Assembly (NCBI RefSeq): GCF_016595675.1
Contig: NZ_JAENJH010000001.1
Span: 806,001 to 870,000, forward strand
DNA: 64,000 nt
DNA from: Prauserella cavernicola
GTDB lineage: Bacteria > Actinomycetota > Actinomycetes > Mycobacteriales > Pseudonocardiaceae
Direction of reading: 5' to 3'
Positions 61,078-64,000 of this stretch are shown in pieces (positions within the stretch are counted from its first letter, which is position 1; each line of letters begins with the position of its first letter). The notes under the pieces are model-generated. The model was not told where the DNA came from. It saw nothing but the letters and a program-made list of their open reading frames with translations, and made no database searches. Position numbers and translations under genes: made by a program.

Positions 61078-61569
61078 ATGGCTCTGCCCGATTGTTCCCG
61101 CGCGCCCGTGGCCGGCCGCGTCCTGCGCGACGTCCTCGGCTCGTTCTGCTCGGGGGTCGTCGTGGTCACCGCGGGCGGCACCGAGCCCGCGGGGTTCACG
61201 TGCCAGTCGTTCGCCTCACTGTCGCTCGACCCGCCGCTCGTGACCTTCGCGCCGGGCCGGACGTCGCGAACGTGGCCGCACATCAGACGGGCGGGCGCGT
61301 TCTGCGTCAACATCCTGGCCGACGACCAGCAGCACCTCAGCGACCAGTTCGCCAGATCGGGCACCGACAAGTTCGCCGGGGTCGCGTGGTCGCCGAGCGA
61401 GCTGGGCTCCCCCGTGCTCGACGGCGTGATCGCCTGGGTCGACTGCGTCCTGTGGGCCGAGTACGACGGCGGCGACCACACCGTCGTCGTCGGTGAGGTC
61501 CGGGCGCTGGCGAGCGATCCACGCCGCGCCCCGTTGCTGTTCCACCGCGGCGCGTACTTCGCGTCCTGA
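61078..61569 (+). CDS. Flavin reductase (HpaC-like)
   Basis: The frame encodes 163 residues from an ATG with AGAAGGAG upstream. It is a flavin-reductase-like split barrel with GSFCSGVVVVTA, FTCQSFASLSLDPPLVTFAPG and FCVNILADDQQHLSDQFA, as in the reductase partners of two-component monooxygenases. It probably supplies FMNH2 to the LLM monooxygenase of the same operon. Confidence 0.92.
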   Translation: MALPDCSRAPVAGRVLRDVLGSFCSGVVVVTAGGTEPAGFTCQSFASLSLDPPLVTFAPGRTSRTWPHIRRAGAFCVNILADDQQHLSDQFARSGTDKFAGVAWSPSELGSPVLDGVIAWVDCVLWAEYDGGDHTVVVGEVRALASDPRRAPLLFHRGAYFAS

Positions 61570-61673
61570 CCCTTTCCCCACCACCGTGTTCCGGGCCGGG
61601 CCACCCCGGTCGTAGTTCCGCCTGCCCGCTTCCCGGGCTCCCCCGTGTCCACTCTCAGCGAAGAGAGAGCGAT

Positions 61674-62981
61674 ATGTCGAGGCTCCAACCCAAACGCGCC
61701 GCCGCCGCGAGCGTCATCGGCACCACCATCGAGTACTACGACTTCTTCATCTACGCCACCGCCGCCGCGCTGGTGTTCAACAAGGTCTTCTTCCCCTCCC
61801 TGACGGGGATGACCGGCACGCTGGTGTCGCTGTCGACCTTCGCGGTGGCGTTTCTGGTGCGGCCACTCGGCGGCGTGATCATCGGGCACCTCGGCGACAA
61901 GGTCGGACGCCGCCCGATGCTGGTGTTCACGCTGACCATGATGGGCTGCGCGACCCTGCTCATCGGGCTGCTGCCCGGCTACGACTCGATCGGGGTCGCC
62001 GCGCCGGTGCTGCTCATCCTGCTGCGCGTGCTCCAGGGCTTCGCGATGGGCGGCGAACTCGGTGGCGCGGTGCTGCTGACGATGGAGCACAGCCAGCCGG
62101 AGAAGCGCGGGTTCTACGGCAGCTGGGTGCAGATCGGCGGGCCGCTGGGACTCGTCGTCGCCACGCTCGTCTTCCTGCCGCTCAACCTGTTGCCTCAGGA
62201 GGAGTTCCTCAGCTGGGGCTGGCGCGTGCCGTTCATGCTCAGCGCCGCACTCGTCGTTGTCGGCTACGTCCTGCGCCGCACCATCGACGAGAGCCCGACG
62301 TTCACCGAGATCAAGCGCACGGGCAAGGTCGACAAGGCCCCCGCGCTGACGATCCTGCGCACCTACCCGCTGCGCACGCTGCTCGTGGCCTGCACGACGC
62401 TCAGCGGCGGCGTGGCGTTCTACATGATGTCGGTGTTCGGGCTGTCCTACGCCACCGAGAACCTCGGGCTCACCCGGCAGACGATCCTGCTCATCGTCAT
62501 GGTCGCGATGGTCCTCGACTGCGTGTTCGTCCTCATCTCCGGCATCGTCTCCGACCGCGTGGGCAGGCCGAAGGTCATGATGTTCGGCATGATCGGCAAG
62601 GCGGTGCTCGCCTTCCCGTGGATCTGGCTGCTCGACACCGGAAACGCCTGGGTGATGTTCCTGGGCTACCTGCTGTTCTGCATCCCGCACGCCGCGGGAC
62701 AGGGTGTGGCCGGTGTCTTCTACGCCGAGGTGTTCCCCGCGAAGGTCCGCTACTCGGGACTCTCGATCGGCTACACGCTCGGCATGATCGGCGGTAGCGC
62801 CATCGCGCCGATGGTCGCCACGAGCCTGGTCGCCGCGTGGGGCACCACCGCGCTGGGCTGGTACATGCTCACGATGAGCCTGATCTCCACGGCGTCCACC
62901 ACGATCATCCTGCGCTCGGCGAAGATCTCGGGCCGTGAGGTCGAGGAGCCGAAGGTGGCCAAACCGGAACTCGCGAGCTGA
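61674..62981 (+). CDS. MHS-type (ShiA/KgtP-like) MFS transporter
   Basis: The frame encodes 435 residues with 12 membrane helices. The start ASVIGTTIEYYDFFIYATAAAL and the GHLGDKVGRRPMLV loop are characteristic of the metabolite:H+ symporter family. It lies last in the plus-strand operon, 104 bases after the reductase, so it probably imports the island substrate. The ATG has AGAGAG upstream. Confidence 0.9.
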   Translation: MSRLQPKRAAAASVIGTTIEYYDFFIYATAAALVFNKVFFPSLTGMTGTLVSLSTFAVAFLVRPLGGVIIGHLGDKVGRRPMLVFTLTMMGCATLLIGLLPGYDSIGVAAPVLLILLRVLQGFAMGGELGGAVLLTMEHSQPEKRGFYGSWVQIGGPLGLVVATLVFLPLNLLPQEEFLSWGWRVPFMLSAALVVVGYVLRRTIDESPTFTEIKRTGKVDKAPALTILRTYPLRTLLVACTTLSGGVAFYMMSVFGLSYATENLGLTRQTILLIVMVAMVLDCVFVLISGIVSDRVGRPKVMMFGMIGKAVLAFPWIWLLDTGNAWVMFLGYLLFCIPHAAGQGVAGVFYAEVFPAKVRYSGLSIGYTLGMIGGSAIAPMVATSLVAAWGTTALGWYMLTMSLISTASTTIILRSAKISGREVEEPKVAKPELAS

Positions 62982-62985
62982 ACCG

Positions 62986-63018
62986 GGCGTGACCGCCCGC
63001 GGTGCGGGCGGTCACGCC
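62986..63018 (+). terminator. Strong hairpin after the MHS transporter
   Basis: A perfect 15-bp stem (GGCGTGACCGCCCGC with GCGGGCGGTCACGCC) and a 3-base loop lie 4 bases after the stop. The following 63019-63264 shows no gene or clear element. Confidence 0.82.
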
Positions 63019-63264
63019 GCACACAACGGCCTCACCCAGGCAAGTGATACGCGGGGACACATTCGCCTTCCCGCGTGTTAGCTTGCAGTTCTCGGCACGC
63101 GCCAGGAATTGCCGGGGCAAGGGGATCAGGTCGTCGCGGTCGCGTACCCGCCGGCATGGCAGGGGACGCCATCAGATGCCCGCGTGTCCTATGTACACAT
63201 CGGGGAGTCGGGACACCGCAGGGCATCCGGGTAGGACGCGACCGCGCGACCGAGGGGAGGCGAA

Positions 63265-63321
63265 ATGCGTACTCGGGATCGGAATTTCCGGATCGTCACT
63301 TTCTCGTCGGATCGATCATGA
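63265..63321 (+). CDS. 18-codon leader frame coupled to the STAS gene
   Basis: ATG 63265 has an excellent GGGGAGG site 5-6 bases upstream. The frame has 18 codons, and its TGA overlaps the STAS ATG (ATGA at 63318). The STAS gene has no ribosome site of its own, so its translation probably depends on this leader. The peptide is Arg/Ser/Phe-rich with no known motif. Confidence 0.5.
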   Translation: MRTRDRNFRIVTFSSDRS

Positions 63322-63752
63322 CGTCGCCACAATCTCCGGACCACCGCCGAGTGGAATCGTGCAAAGAATTAGAAAACACTTCGTATTCCGGCGGCCATGA
63401 TTCAGCGGCGTTCTCCGTCACCGTCGCGACGACGGCCACGGGCTGCGAGCTCGTCACGGTGCTCGGCGAGATCGACGCGGCGACACTGGCCGAGTTCGGT
63501 TCGGAACTGGCCGCGCTGCCGCATCGCGGGGCGTACGCGGTGGTGGTGGACCTGGCGCGCGTGCGGTACTGCTCGTGCGCGGGCGCGCGCGAGCTCCTGG
63601 ACCTGCGCGACCGGGCCGAGCACGCCGGCGTGCCGCTGGCACTGGCGGTCGAGACACACGCGGTGCGCCGGGTGCTGGACGTGCTCGGTGTCGCACCACT
63701 GTTCACGCTCCGCAGGAACGCCCGCGCGGCGCTCACCGCGGCGGCCGGCTGA
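63318..63752 (+). CDS. STAS-domain protein (anti-sigma-factor-antagonist-like) without the phospho-Ser
   Basis: The frame encodes 144 residues. After a ~30-residue N-terminal tail, a STAS domain shows VTVLGEIDAATLAEF, VVVDLARVRYC and the helix GARELLDLRDRAEHAGVPL. The phosphorylated DSSG motif of SpoIIAA-type antagonists reads SCAG, so the conserved Asp and phospho-acceptor Ser are replaced. It may bind a partner without phosphorylation control. ATG 63318 overlaps the leader frame; longer in-frame starts lack a ribosome site. Confidence 0.82.
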   Translation: MTSPQSPDHRRVESCKELENTSYSGGHDSAAFSVTVATTATGCELVTVLGEIDAATLAEFGSELAALPHRGAYAVVVDLARVRYCSCAGARELLDLRDRAEHAGVPLALAVETHAVRRVLDVLGVAPLFTLRRNARAALTAAAG

Positions 63753-63771
63753 CGGGTCGGCGTCGACGTGG

Positions 63772-64000
63772 CTAGGGAAATGGCAGGTCGGGCGCGGACA
63801 GTCCCGCGTCGGGATCCAGCTCGACTCCCCCGGAGCGCAGGGTGTCGTCGAGGATCGCCCACACCCACCGGGAGAGCAGCCCCACCAGCTCGTCCCTGCG
63901 GAGCTCGCTCGGCTCGTCGAGCCAGCGCGCCACCGTCGCGTCCACCATCCCGACCAGACCGAACGCGACGGGCTGCGCGACCAGTGTCCGCAACCCGAAC
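63772..64000 (-). CDS. TetR-family regulator, C-terminal part (5' end beyond window)
   Basis: Only the last 75 codons are visible; the frame is open to the right edge. The helical pattern GMVDATVARWLDE and LVGLLSRWVWAILDDTL matches the end of TetR_C ligand domains. The gene is convergent with the STAS gene, 19 bases away. Confidence 0.65.
   Translation of the reverse strand, partial: FGLRTLVAQPVAFGLVGMVDATVARWLDEPSELRRDELVGLLSRWVWAILDDTLRSGGVELDPDAGLSAPDLPFP

Noticed and set aside
58860-62690. A minus-strand open frame of 1,276 codons.
   Set aside because: It is antisense to the acyl-CoA dehydrogenase, cyclase, flavin reductase and transporter genes, all of which have clear motifs and ribosome sites.
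1-64000. CRISPR arrays, insertion sequences, integrases, attachment sites, tRNA or rRNA genes.
   Set aside because: No regularly spaced repeats, transposase or integrase motifs, or tRNA-like cloverleafs were recognised; the direct repeats found are coding repeats of the giant gene.

Overview
The window is high-GC DNA with dense, overlapping genes, many GTG/TTG starts, a complete actinobacterial type VII (ESX) secretion locus, a group 2 SigB/HrdD-like sigma factor and an aurF-fprB pair. This points to an actinomycete, most likely of the Pseudonocardiaceae; the family is inferred from gene content and no ribosomal RNA or tRNA gene was seen.

1-36.2 kb: ESX/type VII secretion island. On the minus strand, a short operon (YbaB-like protein, small Esx-like protein, giant secreted protein) ends in an open frame that runs off the left edge after 5,947 codons. 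The giant protein begins with a WXG100-like hairpin and a membrane-active segment. Near residues 1290-1500 it carries an internal PD-(D/E)XK nuclease-like module between two copies of a ~190-residue repeat. Divergent to it is a mycosin (MycP) homologue that has lost all three catalytic residues and the oxyanion Asn. Then come two WXG100 proteins, EccB and EccD (minus), EccC with three ATPase domains, two ESX-associated secreted proteins and a two-component system (plus), an unknown protein and EccE (minus), and the sigma factor. This supplies the core channel (EccB, C, D, E, MycP) with substrates and regulators; no EccA is present.

36.3-50.1 kb: smaller units. These are an aurF-like diiron oxygenase with an FprB-like reductase; an IclR-controlled flavin monooxygenase and BASS transporter sharing a TTTCG-N5-CGAAA operator; a secreted protein of unknown function; Ohr; a pentapeptide-repeat protein; two TetR regulators, one paired with a DHA2 drug exporter; a remnant of a FecCD permease; a DUF1905 protein; a small Cys-rich protein; and a furA-katA peroxide operon.

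50.2-63.0 kb: a catabolic island of at least 13 genes read from two divergent promoters that carry nearly the same ~32-bp symmetric element. It encodes an NTF2/SnoaL-like protein, two SDR dehydrogenases, an ADP-forming acyl-CoA synthetase, a crotonase, a RibB-like protein lacking the RibB acidic loop, a phosphotriesterase-like lactonase, a luciferase-like monooxygenase, a TetR regulator, an acyl-CoA dehydrogenase, a cyclase-family hydrolase, a flavin reductase and an MHS-type transporter. The set fits alcohol to ketone to lactone to hydroxy acid to CoA ester to beta-oxidation, for example of a cyclic or terpenoid-like compound. The substrate is not known and the route is inference.

63.0-64.0 kb: an STAS-domain protein preceded by a coupled 18-codon leader frame, and the C-terminal end of a TetR regulator cut by the right edge. 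Most convergent gene ends carry long GC-rich hairpins that look like bidirectional terminators.
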